Positions 23,529-36,589 of a stretch of DNA of 64,000 nucleotides are shown in pieces. Source of the stretch: Diaporthe sp. PMI_573 (taxonomy: Eukaryota > Ascomycota > Sordariomycetes > Diaporthales > Diaporthaceae); contig JAJTUP010000037.1 in assembly GCA_021399435.1 (NCBI GenBank), positions 496,001 to 560,000 on the forward strand. Direction: 5' to 3'. A program made the translations under genes and the position numbers. How positions within the stretch are numbered: position 1 is the stretch's first letter; the number at the start of each line of letters is the position of its first letter. The notes under the pieces were generated by a model. That model saw only the letters and a list, made by a program, of their open reading frames with translations, was not told where the DNA came from and did not search any database.

Positions 23529-24355
23529 ATTAATGGTAGTGATTGGGACTGGAATGCGGCGGCCAAGCGGACGTCCACGGTCCCCACCCGCACGGGGAAC
23601 ATTTTCTCTTATACCACCCCCAAGAAGATGCACATGCACATGCACATGCACAATGCGCAAGACAGAAAAAACCTGGAAGATATCGGCTGCCCAACGGAGG
23701 TCAGATCGTACGTTCGCCCACGTAGGCCAAGTGCCCTAGGAGCCACAACGACAATCCCTTCGACTTGGCGTGCACCAGTCGCCAAGGCCGTCAGCCGTAG
23801 CCGCGTACCCGGCGTCTGGTTCAACGAGCCATGCTTTTGTGGGGTTGGAGCTTGATCCCGGACGAGATGCAGGCGAGAAGACGCATGCCTCCACCAAGAT
23901 CTGCGTCGGTTGGTAGATTGAAATGGGCAAGCCCGACTTCCGAGGCTTGTGACCATTGAATTCGGTCGTCAGCTGTCGGCCATCATTCCCTCCGCGGAAA
24001 GGGGGCTGAGAAGGGCAACATATGTCCCTCGTGCTCGACCTCTCGGTTGAGATGCTCGACGTACTCGAAGTGGGTACAGCTAATCATACGCTCACGTAGA
24101 ACGAAGCTGAAGTCGTTGAGTTCACTTGAACAATAAATCACGCCATCGCAAGCTTGCTCTGTGCCCAGGCCGTGATCGCTCTGGGCCGGCTCAGGGGCTA
24201 AGCTCATCTGTAGGTCAGTGCTCACTTACACCTCCAAGCAATATTACCTTGGGGTATACCAACCTCGAGATACCGATATAGTGTGATTGATTTGTGAATT
24301 ACCAACGTGGTCAACTTCACGAGAACATCCCTCAGCCTAGGGCCTCTGCCAAGTC
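23529..24355. other. Intergenic region between symporter and CorA-like gene
   Basis: Apart from the hexanucleotide repeat I see no secure gene. A minus-strand frame at 23983-24207 (75 codons from ATG) is plausible as a small exon but has no confirmed partner. Confidence 0.4.
23628..23651. repeat. (ATGCAC)4 hexanucleotide repeat
   Basis: Four perfect ATGCAC units lie about 100 bp upstream of the symporter start codon. On the minus strand they add extra in-frame codons (VHVHVH) if the upstream ATG at 23660 is used. Confidence 0.85.
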
Positions 24356-27068
24356 CTACACAATCAAACCGTTCTGCCCAGCCGTGTTCCCTTCTTTCCT
24401 TCTAAGCTGCAACCACCACTTGCCCCTCTGCTGGGCCGGTACGGAAACGCCATTCACCATCCCATTCGTCGGGGCCCTGGCAGCGGCGCTGGCTTTACGC
24501 CGCTTTGTACCCCTCCTCAGACTCATCCGCCTCCTCCCGCCTACGACAGCGGCCTGAGACTCGGCTGCCTGCAAGAGCTGCTGCTGGAGCTGGAGCCGCT
24601 TCTCGTGGCGGCTGAGCGAGCGGTCACTCCATCTGCCCACATTGCTCTCGATGAGGTCACCGAGGTGGCGGACTGCACGCATGCCGGCGCGCGTCTGCAG
24701 GACGAATATCAGTAGGAAGAAGGGGACGCAGACTCCAACCACTGGATCATCTGGAGTCAGCTACTGAAGTACTCAAGGAAGGTCGCATAAGAGAGGAGCT
24801 GGTACCACTCATCATTGATCGCACAAAACTGTAGTCCAAGACGAGAGAATGAAGAACACTCGGGACATGCTTACTAGTCACAGGAAAGCGCCAGTCGTTG
24901 GCTGAGAACGTAAATTCGGTGATACCGAAGACAGACTATCCGATAATTAGACACAGCATTCAGAATCTTCCGTTCATCAAATGACCCGAGGTGGTATCAG
25001 CTGGAAGGCACTCACTGTGACAAAGGTCAAGGGCAAAAACAGCATCGACACGCCGGTGAGTATCTTGATGTTGTCGCCCTGCTCGATGGCCCTACGGCTC
25101 TCCTTGACCGAGCTCCCGCTGAAGAGCTGCTCCCGCAGGCTGACAATCTCCTGTCTGACCAGCTCATTAGCCTTGAAGACCTGCTTGAGGTCCTCTATGA
25201 CCTGCTCCAGCTCCTGGCGCAGTGTGCCCAGCTGCGCCAGGTAATTCCTGCCCTCGGTGCTGTCCGGGTCCGGGTGCGGCCACAGCGTCCGGTCGCGACC
25301 CGCCCAGAACTCGGGCGTGAAGGTGTCGGTGTAGGCATTGATCATGGACTTTATGCCGTCGTTGATGACGCCGAGAGAGTTGTAGGCCCAGAAGTACCGC
25401 CGGCTGAAGGTGAAATCCGCATCCTCGAATAGTAGTTTGTCTCGAAGTTTGACGTCGAACATGAACTGGTTCTATGCAGTGACCCGAGGTTAGCAACAGT
25501 CATCTATACAAAAGAGGTGCGAGCTACTGTCTCGTTTAGAGTGGGGAAAGCTGGCGTACCGGAGGAGTGATCAATTTCTCAATTCGATCATTGAGCTGGA
25601 GGTACCTTTTTGTCGCGTCCTTGTACTCGGCAACAAGGCGATTGAGGAAGACATACGGGCCATTGTAGTAGCATGGCTTCCTAATGGACTCGTTCTCCGC
25701 GTGGATATGATCTGGAAAGCACTGGATATTGAGCAGATGGTACGGAGCAAAGGTGTCGTAGACAGCCCCGAGCTTGGAGCCCTTCCGCCGACCCCTTCGC
25801 AGCGGCACCTTGCTGACAGGTTCGCCCTCCAACGAAAGGGCGAGGATGGAGCTGCACTCGGTGATATTGATGTGGTCTGGCGCCTTCTTATCGGCAGGCC
25901 TGTGATCGAATTGCTGCCATGGGGCCGGTGTGAGACCCTCCCCTACTACAGTGTAATATTTGAAAACAATGAAGAAGGTGCTCTGGTGTATGGGATTTGC
26001 TTCAGCTGCCCTGTGCATATATGCAGTGGTTTTGCCCTGGTTTCCCTGAGGAGATACGAGGTGGGAAAACAGCTCGTCCGTGTCGAAATGCTTGCTCATA
26101 GCCAGGTGGATGCCCGCAAGAATGGCTGATGATGGCTCTTGGAAGACTCTAGAAGCCATTGTCAGCATCTCGACTCAAGGAGAATTATGGCTCGTTACAC
26201 TGACGTGACACGCCCTACAGCCTTGTCGTCGAGGTTGACATCCTACGAACTGATCAGCGCTCCGGGTCTGGTAGAAACAATCACTTGCGTTGGCGCGTAC
26301 CTTGATAGTGTCCCACACAGTAGCTGGGTCGAGCACTTCATCCTCTGCGGTTCCTCGATCGTCGTGCATAGTGGTGGCCTGTCCATTTCTGTCGATATCA
26401 TAGACCTCATAAGTGGAGGCGACGTTATCGGCAGCCAAGGAATCCGAGTCACTGCCAAACAGCGTCGATGCCTCACACTGGCGAATAACCTCCCCGAGCA
26501 CGGCGACGGTTGCCTCCTTGTCGTCCGTGATGCTCTTTAGATGGCGAACCAGGTCGGGCCGCGTGTAAGATCTCTGTTTCAACGGCCTCTGTACACGCGG
26601 CCACCAACTCGACTCCACTGGGAGAGATGCGCTCCGGCCCACAGGTGCCGGCAGCAGAGGTAGTGGCGTGAAGCTGCCGGAATCATCATCGCTCTCCCAG
26701 CCTGCACCGTCAAGCACCTCGCTCGCCAGATTGGAAAAGTGCCTCCGGTCGGCCAGCTCGTTGGTAAGTCGCCGGGGCCGTCTATCGACGGGACTGAGCT
26801 GCAGTGGGGCCGTCTCGGCTGGGAAGGTTGCTCTTGAGAGCGGCACGGGTGTCGTGTCTCCAGTGATAGGGACAGCCCCGAGACCAGGAGACTGGGGTGG
26901 TCTGTCATTGCTCCCTGTCCTTTCCATGCGCTGACTGCCGGGCGAGACACGCCCGCGGTGGCCGTTCGTGGCCTCGTGCAGGGCTTTCAGGTTCTTGAGG
27001 TACTGCTCCTGGGAGCGCTCCAGGGAGCGGAAGAGCTCATCAACACTTCTCTGCTGGGTAGATGACAT
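24356..27068 (-). CDS. CorA-like membrane protein, six exons, non-canonical GIT motif
   Basis: Exons: 26301-27068, 26199-26242, 25560-26148, 25016-25471, 24875-24935 and 24356-24741, giving about 767 residues. The second intron has a weak GTAACG donor, with GTGTCA and a different acceptor as the alternative; the last acceptor could lie 9 nt upstream. Residues 1-250 are disordered and start with a Gln/Glu helix. A soluble domain (about 270-560) is followed by a long heptad helix, then TM1 (TGVSMLFLPLTFVT) and TM2 (VGVCVPFFLLIFVLQ). The CorA signature GMN after TM1 is replaced by SVFGIT, as in fungal CorA-like proteins of uncertain transport activity. The C-terminus is basic. The fold is supported; Mg2+ transport is not. 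Confidence 0.8.
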
Positions 27069-28389
27069 TGTGGTGCAAATGTTTGGTGAGAGACGGCGGG
27101 TTTTGAGAAACACGGCGGGACCCAAGAAATATCCAGACTGCTGAACGAAGGACAGGACGGGTTTAATTGCGTAGCGGTCCTGGGCAGCTTCGAGAGCTGC
27201 CCGTCACCAGCCAGGCTGACGCTCAAGCCTCACCGAGCTTCCTTTCCCCTTCAGACCCAGGGCGCGGCAGATGGTGTCGTGTCGGCCATTGGGTTATTGT
27301 TGGAGCTCAGCCGCAATCTGGCACCGCGGATGCCTTGATCTGGCTGCCGATTCAGGACAGGTCCGAGACGACGCAGCAGCAGCATTGCGGTCACTTGACC
27401 AGGCAGTAGACGCCCAGTTCATATGAGGGCGTTGCAGGAGGGCGCCCATTCCCTGTTCAGCTGTCTAACCCGCCTTTGGGACTTGTCGAGCCAACCCCAA
27501 GGTAGCATGGCTTCGCGGGCTGCCAAGACGAGCAGGCACGGGCGTGGGGGAACGTAAGCAGCGAGGCGTGCTGGCGTCGGGCGGAACCGACACCTCTGTT
27601 ACCGATTCGCCAACGTGTTCGCCCTAATCTTCCAACTCTGCCATCCATCACCCTGCAGAGCCTCTCTTTCAACGGCGGCGTGACACCACGGACCTACGTC
27701 ACCACCCCAGAGAAGATGGTTTGTAGGAAGCCCAGAGCCAGCCTCCAGTCTCGCAACAGGCAAGGCTGTGAGAAGGGCTCCAGATAAGCAGGTCGCGCCT
27801 CGTCCTGTCCAAAGAAAATGGTGGGTAAGGCCTACTAGGGGTCAGGCAGATTCACCACGACTCCAGAAGTGCAGCCCTTGCCTACAGCCCCGCCACTCTG
27901 CCGAATTTCCATCTAAGCTGTCAAGCAAAATGGGACAGGGGGGAAGGTCTATTACAATTCTGGACTCGGATTTAGTATGAAGACAGCGCAATTCCACCCC
28001 GTATCTTGGTTCTGTAGTCTAGGACAAGTGAGGCCTGCCTGTCGTCTGCCAAATCCCCAGACCTGCCATAACCCCATCAGCAGTCGAACTGTATGTATTC
28101 TTCGTAATGCATTAACCATCCATCATCCTGAGTCTAGTGCTTTGCCAACTCTGATCAAAGTAAGGGGATATCATGACATAAGGTAACGCCGGACAAGTGA
28201 GGTCAAAATGAGAAAAATGTGCAGTTAGTGGGCCATGACCTCCGAGTGTTGCGCACCTGATACCCTGTCAGTACAGTAGTTCCACTTCTGCCAATAAGGA
28301 CAGAGGCAGTACGAGTGGCCACAAAATGTCTCAGCCAACCCTTGTGAAGCCACTCCCATTGCATAGAAAGGCAAAGAAATCCCGAAGTA
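27069..28389. other. Intergenic region
   Basis: I see no gene. This space holds the promoter of the CorA-like gene and the 3' flank of ASF1. Confidence 0.5.
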
Positions 28390-29411
28390 CTAACCAGAAT
28401 CCGGCGCATCGTCCATGTCAACATCCATGCCGTCTCCGTCGGCCGGCTGGCCCTCCAGTTCCTCCTCCTCCTCCTCGATCTCGTCTTCACTCTCGCCATC
28501 GATGTCGACGCTGCCGTCCTCGGACATCTCATCGTCCTCACGTGCGTGATCACCGTTCTCGGCGGCGATGCCGACCATAGCAGCGTCTTGACCGGCGGCA
28601 GAAGACTCGCCATTGGGAGCAGCAACTCCAACCGCCTCCTCACCATCATCCTCGGCCTCGTCTGCGCCGTAATCCTCATCGTCGGGGGCGAGGTCGGCCT
28701 CTGGCTGCTCAGGGGGGAACTCGGCAGGAGCAGTCGCATCGTTGTCCCTGGACGGGTGGAAGAGAGTCGTCAGACGAAGTCCACAAAGAACGGGAGGAAC
28801 AAATGCGGTGCAGTACATACCACTTGATGGCAAAGCGAGTCACACGGGGCTTCTCAGCAAGGATGTTGCGGCGGATCTTCTCGATGATGGGCTTGGCGGG
28901 AGGGTCGGCATTGAGCTCCTCAGACTCATATTCGTTGTTGACGTAGTATCCCACACGCACAAACTCTCGGCCGTCGTAGGCGCAAGTCAGGAGGACGACC
29001 GTCACGCCCATGACCTCGGCGTCGGGAATGCGCTTGGTGTCAGGGGCGTCCGCCTCGAAAATGAACTTGTTGACACCGACGGGAATGGGTCCCACCAGCA
29101 GGGTGTCTAGCTCCTGGTCATATTGATCGCTAGGGGAACCTTGGTGTCAGTACAGAGGGCATTCGAGTTTCGGTCGCGCCAACGGTGAGCATGGCTTACG
29201 AGGTAGCAGAGCCGACGTAGGTCAGCTTCCACTCGAGATCTGTGGAGGGCAGTTGTCAGAGGCGGCTAGGATTTGCAGTGGGGCTGGGTAGGAGTTTCTC
29301 ACCCTTCTCAAGCTGTTCCAAACACTCGAAGGTGATCTCAAACTGGTAGTTGTCGGTGAACCTGGCGGGGTTGTTGAGGATGTTCACCCCAAGAAGCGAC
29401 ACAACAGACAT
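28390..29411 (-). CDS. ASF1: Histone chaperone Asf1
   Basis: Exons: 29303-29411, 29200-29239, 28821-29129 and 28390-28747, giving 271 residues; all junctions are in phase. The N-terminal 155 residues are the Asf1 immunoglobulin-like beta sandwich, recognisable from [33 protein letters not shown], the strand [11 protein letters not shown] that contacts histone H3 in the family, and VGYYVNNEY. The remaining 115 residues are highly acidic (runs of E and D), as in fungal Asf1. Known role: binds H3-H4 dimers and hands them to CAF-1 or HIR during chromatin assembly in the nucleus. The second exon is only 40 nt. Divergent from RNA14, with 1.14 kb between start codons. Confidence 0.97.
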
Positions 29412-30549
29412 GGTGGGTGGTGGAGGAAGGGCAAAAGTGGAATGGGTGATGCTGTTTATTGCTTTGTTGTGTTGCCCGCTTCGGCGCGAAGGTACTGGAA
29501 TTGCAGGTTTCTGATCCACCAAGTGCTCGATGACGATGGGGCCGGGTCGTTAGTACAAGTAGCACGACAACGACAGTTGTAAAGGGCAAGTGTATTGGTG
29601 TGAGTGTTGTTGTCGTAATGGTGATCCTAGCTGGACAGAGGTAGAAAAGGAGGAGGGGGAGGAGAGGGTCAAGTCTTGAAGCAAATGGTGAGGGCTGCAG
29701 TCCAAGTCAAAGTTGGTGGGTTGAGCAGCAACGACGCGCCTCCACTCTTCTTGTGTCTCTTAGACCGCGTTTAATGGAGGGCGGTCGCGGAAGGTCGCGC
29801 CTGAGGGGAGACAGGGGCTGGAGGGTCCCTGATCCACATCATGACAAGGTACCTGGGTACTTGCAGAAAGACCGACGTGGAAGGTCATTGATTGGTAGTG
29901 TGGTAGTGTTCGGTGTTTAGCGCGACCTGGGAAGCTTAGCGGCCGTCTCCGGCAGGCAGGGTGGCAGGTTCTCCATTGGCTCCACTCCGAGGAGTCTAGC
30001 TCTTTCACTGAGCTGCTTGGCTGCCCAGGTCAAGGTGGTCGCAAAAACACCCATTGCTCGGAGTCAACCACCAGACATATTCTGCATGACCTACCTCGTC
30101 CAGCGGCGCTTTACATTATTCGCAGCAAGGTCGGCGGCCAATCGACACAGATTGTATCTCCAAGCCAGCCTCTAATCATCACTGCCCTCGTTTTCTTCTG
30201 CTTCTGCCCATATTTCCTTCGGCTCACCTTCTTGTTGCTCCTTGGCTCCCGGTCGCAGACCCTTCTGAAGGCTTGCCCTTGTGTGAAGCGCCAGCAGCTG
30301 TCCTCCGTCGTCGCCACCGCCCGGCCCCAGACCGCCGTCCTTTGTCAAAGACCAACTGACACCCCTCCACCCCATTTCGATGTGCTTCATTTAGATACTG
30401 CGATCACCTGTCTCGCTGCTGCGGCCAATCCTCGCCTGCGCGACAGCGACGCCAGTTGCTTTTGAAAAGTGCCGACCCTCGTACCGATTCGTCCGCTGTT
30501 CAACTTTCCTTTCGGCAAATCCCTCACGACCAGCACAGACGTCACAACC
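29412..30549. promoter_or_regulatory. Divergent intergenic region between ASF1 and RNA14
   Basis: This 1.1 kb space contains no supported gene and must carry both promoters or leaders. The last 350 bp before RNA14 are pyrimidine-rich on the plus strand, as expected for a fungal 5' leader. Confidence 0.5.
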
Positions 30550-33500
30550 ATGGCGAGCAAAGCTGTCGATGGAAACACGTGGGCTCAGAGTGATGGCGAC
30601 AATGAAGTCGAGGGAGGCAATGAGAATATACAACTTAGTGACAACACGCAAGACCAAGACTTGAATCGTTCCGCTTCCGCTTCCGCTTCTGCAGCCCCTC
30701 AAACATCTGGTGATTCCGCACCCAATACTGATGGTGTTTCCGAGGATGTGGGTGAATACGACCCGGAGTCTGTCTCTGTGACTCCACTGCCGCATGTCGG
30801 CCAGCAGGTGTCCCAGGCGCCTGCTGCTCAGACTGCTCCCCAGCCCGCCAACAAGAAGCGCAAGACGGCAGGAGGTTTCCTAGTGGGAGACTCCGAATCC
30901 GAGGATGATGACTCCCCGGCCCCTGCTCCTGCTTCCAATGGCGCTGCCGTTGCTGAGCCAGCCCCAGCTTCTCACTCTCTTCCTCACCCTTCCCCTCATG
31001 CTTCCACTCCTACCCAGGAAGCCCAGGGAGCTGTGTCTAATGTACCCCCAACTTCCCAGGCGAATAATGCCCCAGCTGTGTCGGTCGAAGAACCAGGCAG
31101 TGGCGCTGGTGCCCCGGCGGAGCCCATCAACAATGGTGTCAAGCCTCCCCAGGATGTCGTCACCACGCTTGAGACTCGCATCAAGGAGGATCCTCGGGGG
31201 GCCATGGATGCCTGGCTGGACCTTATGGCCGAATTAAGAGCGCGAAACAATGTCGAAAGCATTCGATCTGTCTACGAGCGGTTCCTAGCTGTCTTCCCCC
31301 AGTCGGTAAGTGTGTTCGTCCCTAAAGCTGGCTGAATAAGTGCTGATGAGAAGTAGGCGGATATCTGGACCGCGTACATGGAGTTGGAGCTGAGCATGAA
31401 TAACTTTGGCGGGGCGGAGGAGCTCTTCAAGAGGACCTTACCAACTATTCGGAACGTGAGACTGTGGACCGTGTATCTTGACTACATCCGACGACGCAAC
31501 GATCTGAGCGACACGACGGGCCGGGCTCGGGAGACTATTGCGCAGTGCTTTGAGTTTGTTCTCAGCAGTGTCGGTGTGGACAAGGATTCCGGCCCAATTT
31601 GGGCAGAGTACATCCAGTTCATCAAGTCTGGACCAGGCCAGGTTGGAGAGACCGACTGGGCAAGTCGGCAAAAGATGGACCAGCTTCGAAAGACGTACCA
31701 ACGAGCCATTGCCATCCCCACTCGGAACCTCAACACGCTTTGGCGCGAGTATGATCAGTTCGAAATGGGAATCGACAAGAAGGTCGGGCGTGCCCTGCTC
31801 GCTCAACATTCCCCAAATTATATGTCTGCCAAGAGCACCAACATGGCCTTGGACAACATCACTCGAGGCCTCCAACGTACCAACCTTCCACGCCTTCCAC
31901 CTGCACCTGGCTTCGACGGCGACGTTGAGTACACTGAGCAGATTGATCTCTGGAATAGGTGGATCAGCTATGAGCAATCTGACCCCCTTGACCTGAAGGC
32001 AGAGGACCCGGTGACTTGGAAGAAGAGAGTCCATTATGTTTACCAGCAGGCCTTGATGGCCCTTCGCTTCTGGCAAGACATGTGGGTTGATGCTGCCGAG
32101 TGGTGCTTCGACAACGAAATGGTTGGTCCTGATGGAAGAGACACAGGCCTCGAGTTTCTGCTGCAGGGAATCGAGGCTAACCCAGAGAGCGTTTTGCTGG
32201 CTCTTAAGCACGCAGATCGTATCGAGGCTACTCATCCTGTTGTCGAGGGAGATGAAGCAAAGTCCAACCGAGGCAACGCCGTCAAAGCCCCCTACAACAA
32301 AGTCCTGGATACCCTGTACGACCTGGTCAAGAAGGCCAAGGACCAGGAGAAGGCGGTAATCGACAGGATCATCGAGAACCACGCCACAGACTCTGCCCCC
32401 CAGGGGTCTGCTGATGACGAGGAGGACGCCGGCGCATCAGAGGAAAAGGATGCCAAGCTTGCTGCCAAACAGGCACAGATCAAGGCTATAGAGCAAGGAT
32501 TCTCAGCTCGGACAAATGTGTTGTCTCGGACCATTTCTTTTGTTTGGATTGCTCTCGCCCGGGCGATGCGCCGTGTCCAAGGCAAAGGAGTTGTGGGTAG
32601 TGCCATTGGTGGTATGCGCCAGGTCTTCACAGATGCCCGTCAAAGGGGCCGCCTGACTAGCGATGTGTACGTGGCCATCGCTCTCATGGAGTGGAAGGTC
32701 TACAAGGACAATGCTGGCGTCAAGATCTTTGAGAGAGGTGCCAGGCTCTTCCCTGAGGACGAGTACTTCATGGTGGAATACCTCCAATTCCTTCACTCCA
32801 GGGATGATTTCACAAGTAAGTTGGCATTCAGCAGTACTGTGCTTGAAGAGAAACTAACAGACAATTGCAGATGCCAGAGTTGTCTTTGAGAATTGTGTCA
32901 AGAGGATGGCAGAGAAGCCCGGCTCTGTTGAGAAAGCAAAGGCCTTGTTTGCCTACTTCCACAAGTATGAGTCGCAGTATGGCGACAGATCCCAATTCGT
33001 CAAGCTGGAGCAGCGCATGGGTGAACTCTTCCCTGAAGATCCCAAACTGGCTCATTTCAAGGCACGCTTTGCAACAGCAAACTTTGATCCAATCGCAGCT
33101 CGCATCATTGTGTCACCCTCTGCTCAGCTGCGTCCCAAGAACATCATGCCCTCGATTGAGCAACGAGGGTCGGTGTTGAACAGCCCCCGCCCTTCTGTCC
33201 GACAGCCGAATAGCCCCCGGCCACAATTTGTCAACTCGCCAAAGCGACCTCTGCCAGTCGAGGATTTGGACGACTCGTTGAACCCTCCCCGCAAGATGCA
33301 GCGAGGCGAGTCCCCCCTCAAGGGTGCAGCTGGCAGGCGCCTCAATCAGCAGAATCGCATGCAAGCCGCTCCTATATCTCGAGACATCACTTTCCTTCTG
33401 AGCCAAATCCCCCCTGCCTCGGCATATGATTTTCCTCGGTTTGACTCGGGCAACATGGTACGATTCCTTCGGGAGATCCCCGTTCCAGACTTTGCTTCTT

Positions 33501-33934
33501 GGAAGAGCAACCAAGACCGGGGTATCCGCGACAATGGGGCCCGGGTACCACCGTCGCATGCTCGCCAGGTTTCTGCCGACGTCACACAGTACCCATTCCA
33601 CGGCCGCAACTCTCCTCGGCCTCAGAGCCCCTTCGGCGCAAGCCGTGGACAGATCGCCTCTGCTGCTGCCACCTACAGACAGTCGTCTCTCCGTCCCGGA
33701 TCTAGTGGCTCGGGCTACGAGCCACCGCCTCCGGCTTCAGTGTACACGCAGACCGCGCCACTTGGACCGCCGCCAATGGGTTACGGTCCTCCGGCAAACA
33801 TGCCCGCTCCAGATAGTAACTGGCCACCACCTATTTATGGCGCTCCTCCGGGTCAGGCCCAGTATGCTGTTCCGACCCCTCCTTTTGGGCAGGGTCCTCC
33901 GCAGCATGATCAGTACAATGGTCGCTATTACTAG
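30550..33934 (+). CDS. RNA14: mRNA 3'-end-processing protein Rna14 (CstF77 homologue)
   Basis: Exons: 30550-31305, 31357-32815 and 32871-33934, giving 1092 residues, from an ATG in ACCATGG context. Residues 1-220 are disordered, Ala/Pro/Ser-rich, with a basic-acidic patch (KKRKTAGG...DSESEDDD). From about 225 to 880 come HAT helical repeats (WLDLMAELRARNNVESIRSVYERFL, IWAEYIQFIKS, LWREYDQFE, VYQQALMALRFW and later units), the CstF77/Rna14 fold. Near residues 907-945 lies the monkeytail (RDITFLLSQIPPASAYDF...MVRFLREIP), which in yeast binds the Rna15 hinge. The end is Pro/Gly/Tyr-rich. In cleavage factor IA it scaffolds Rna15, Pcf11 and Clp1 for nuclear pre-mRNA cleavage and polyadenylation. 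Confidence 0.96.
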
Positions 33935-36230
33935 TTTGAGCAACAGGCAACGTCGGAGATTTCATGGCTCCGGGAGAAGAATGCCGCTTTCTGCGTTGCC
34001 TGGTTCGCGTGGCAATGAACCTCCCGGGTCATCTTCAGAAGTCGACGCTGATGGCCACTGATGGCCACTGCTGGCCACTGCATACCTAGGTACACGCAAG
34101 AGTCGAATTTATGGATCGACAAGAGCCGCCAGCAGTGTGCAATATACTAGGCTCACAATATTCGGACTGTGATCAAATTCGATTTCAAGGGTTTAATCTG
34201 CCTGAGTTGCCGCAATAGGTGAAACGAAAGCATCTTAAGCGAGTGTGCCGTGTACTAATAAAGGGAAAAGGGGTTCAGCTGCCTGTTGTGCCCCGCGCTG
34301 TTTTTTTTTGGGGGGGGGCCGGAGTTCCAGGGTGCGAAGGAGTCTCGAGGTGACAAAATCGCATGGGACGGGCAAGTCTGATGGTCATTCTTTGATGCGG
34401 AGAAGCCAGGTCAATGAATGACCTTGTGGTTTGTTGATGACTTTCAGGACAGAATGTGCCAGGTTCTGAAGTATCGATGACTCCTCATCGGTGCTCAGCA
34501 CGCCTCTAGGTCTTCAACCACGGACGGTCGCATCATTTGAAGGTAGTGAGCTAGATCATGGAAGAGCATCTCATGAAAATCCTAGCCCTGTCTGTTTCTG
34601 TGCATTTGCGATAAATACGAGTAGTGTATGCGTGCAGTAATTATGTGCACGACAAAGCCAGCGGGTCAGAATCAGGGACGCAATATGGAAGCTGTGGGAG
34701 AGCTTGCCAGGGTCAGACACTGAGCCCTTGTTCAGTCAACTGTCGATTCCTTACACATTAAGCAACAGCTTGACCCAACAATACGGAAAAGCGGTGGCCT
34801 CAAGGTTGAAGAGCAGCTTGGGATCATGGAAGAAGGGTTTGTGTCACCAGTGATTATTGAGCAGTAAAGGTCTTTGGTGGTCCCAGTTGACAGGCAGGAA
34901 TTCCCAGGCAGCTTCAATGTTTGCAGTCGACTTTAAAGTTAAAAAAAAAAAAAAAAAAGTGTTAGGGTTCTCAGCTACAGAAAATGCAGTGAAATTCGAT
35001 CAGTCTAGTTCCGCATTGCCACCGGACTTTTGCCGTCTCTTTCGGAGAGTAAAGTTTACGGACTGTATAACGTGTTTCCATCTGAGCAATGCCGCCGCAT
35101 ACCTACCTGATGGGAGCTTGAGGCATTTGAGTCTTCTCGTAAGCAATGGCTCTACCCAACGCAAGAGCTCTAATCCCTCAGGCAGCATGCCCAGGTACGA
35201 AACGGATCCCAAGTTCTTTTCCGTATAACAAGACGCTCTCGGAGCTGCCGCAATCCTTGGGACTCTGCTTCTGCTGTCAGATATCTCACTATTTCATACC
35301 TTTCTGAGTTAGCTGAGGCTGCCAGGATCATATTGCTTCCCGTGCATTCGCCTTACGATGCCCCGAGACTTGTAGATAATGTTTAGGCTCTCCGCTGTAT
35401 TTGGGAGGACTCTTGACAAATCAACTTCTCAGTCCTTTGCCAAATGTGTTTCGTACGGAAGGAAGCTTCATCTCCTTCTCATTGCGGAGTTTGAGCTGTT
35501 CCACTCAAGTACGTGGCAGACAGTGCACAACTCAGACAGCGTTTTATGCGTATCCGTACATCTTGAGTTGCTCATCTGCACTCTTGAAGAGTTTGGCAAG
35601 CCCCCGAGGCCGGCGAGCGACCTGCCGAAGTATGCCGAACAGACCAAGATTCAGATTTGATGAGGAATGGTTTGAGTGGTTCTGGTACCTTTGTTCTACC
35701 ACGATCACACAGAGTCCATAGATGTTGACGCACACTATCGGGAGGATCAATACCATCTTGGTGAGGTTCTGGATCTTTGCTAAGAGGAACATTGAAGACA
35801 CACGAGCTTGGCCAAAGTGGTACCTCTCTATGACCTCAAACTTTCATTCAAGTTCGATCAACTAGCAGTGGATATGTTTCTAGAAACGATGTGAGGTGGA
35901 GCGTGGTGAGGACTCCGACAGCGTTTTCTCTTTCCAATTCTCCGGGACCGCCAGACTACACTGGCCATGTGCTGCTGCTCGAACCCATTGTAGTTGAGGC
36001 CATACGTGGGTAGTTTGTATTCACTTCGAGTGAGTCTTCGAGTGGAGCTGCCCGACTCCGTAGTGGTCCCCTGTGTCAAGCACTGCGATATTCCCGAAGG
36101 TTCTTCAAAGTCTGCTCCCGCTCGTCTGTCACACTCTGGCAACACTGGCGAGTGGCTCTGGGTGAATGGTGCACAATTAAACCCTGCCTGCCATTGTCAA
36201 TCTGCCCGTAAACGTGTGAATCAGGTCACT
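33935..36230. other. Intergenic region with homopolymer tracts
   Basis: RNA14 3' flank: AATAAA at 34257-34262 and a T9-G9 tract at 34301-34318. An A18 run lies near 34941-34958. Minus-strand hydrophobic frames at 35000-35212 and 35544-35801 may be relics, but no gene can be assembled. Confidence 0.45.
34301..34318 (+). repeat. T9-G9 homopolymer junction
   Basis: Nine T are followed directly by nine G, about 370 nt downstream of the RNA14 stop and just after a polyadenylation-like AATAAA. Confidence 0.9.
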
Positions 36231-36589
36231 GTTGATTGTTTCCCCCCCAAGTTCAGACCGCGAAACTTCTCGGCCAACCAGAGTCGCCTGCCTTCTCCAT
36301 CCGAACTCTGTTCTCACGACAGCCTATTGTCCGCGCTCTATTCTTCCTTCAAAGTCAGCAATTCTTCGATTCCAATCTCCAGGGGATTCTGCAGCAGACC
36401 GTGTCCATACGCACTTTGCAAAAAAGTACTTAAACCCTCGCCCCCTTCCCAACTCCAGACCTCTCGACCTTTTCTTCCATCAGCATCAACCTCACCTGCA
36501 CTTCAAGACTCACCAACGGCCCTGCCTTGAAGCAGACAGCTCTCAGGTAAGCGACCACATCTTCCTCCCCTGCTTTATTCCAACCTGCT

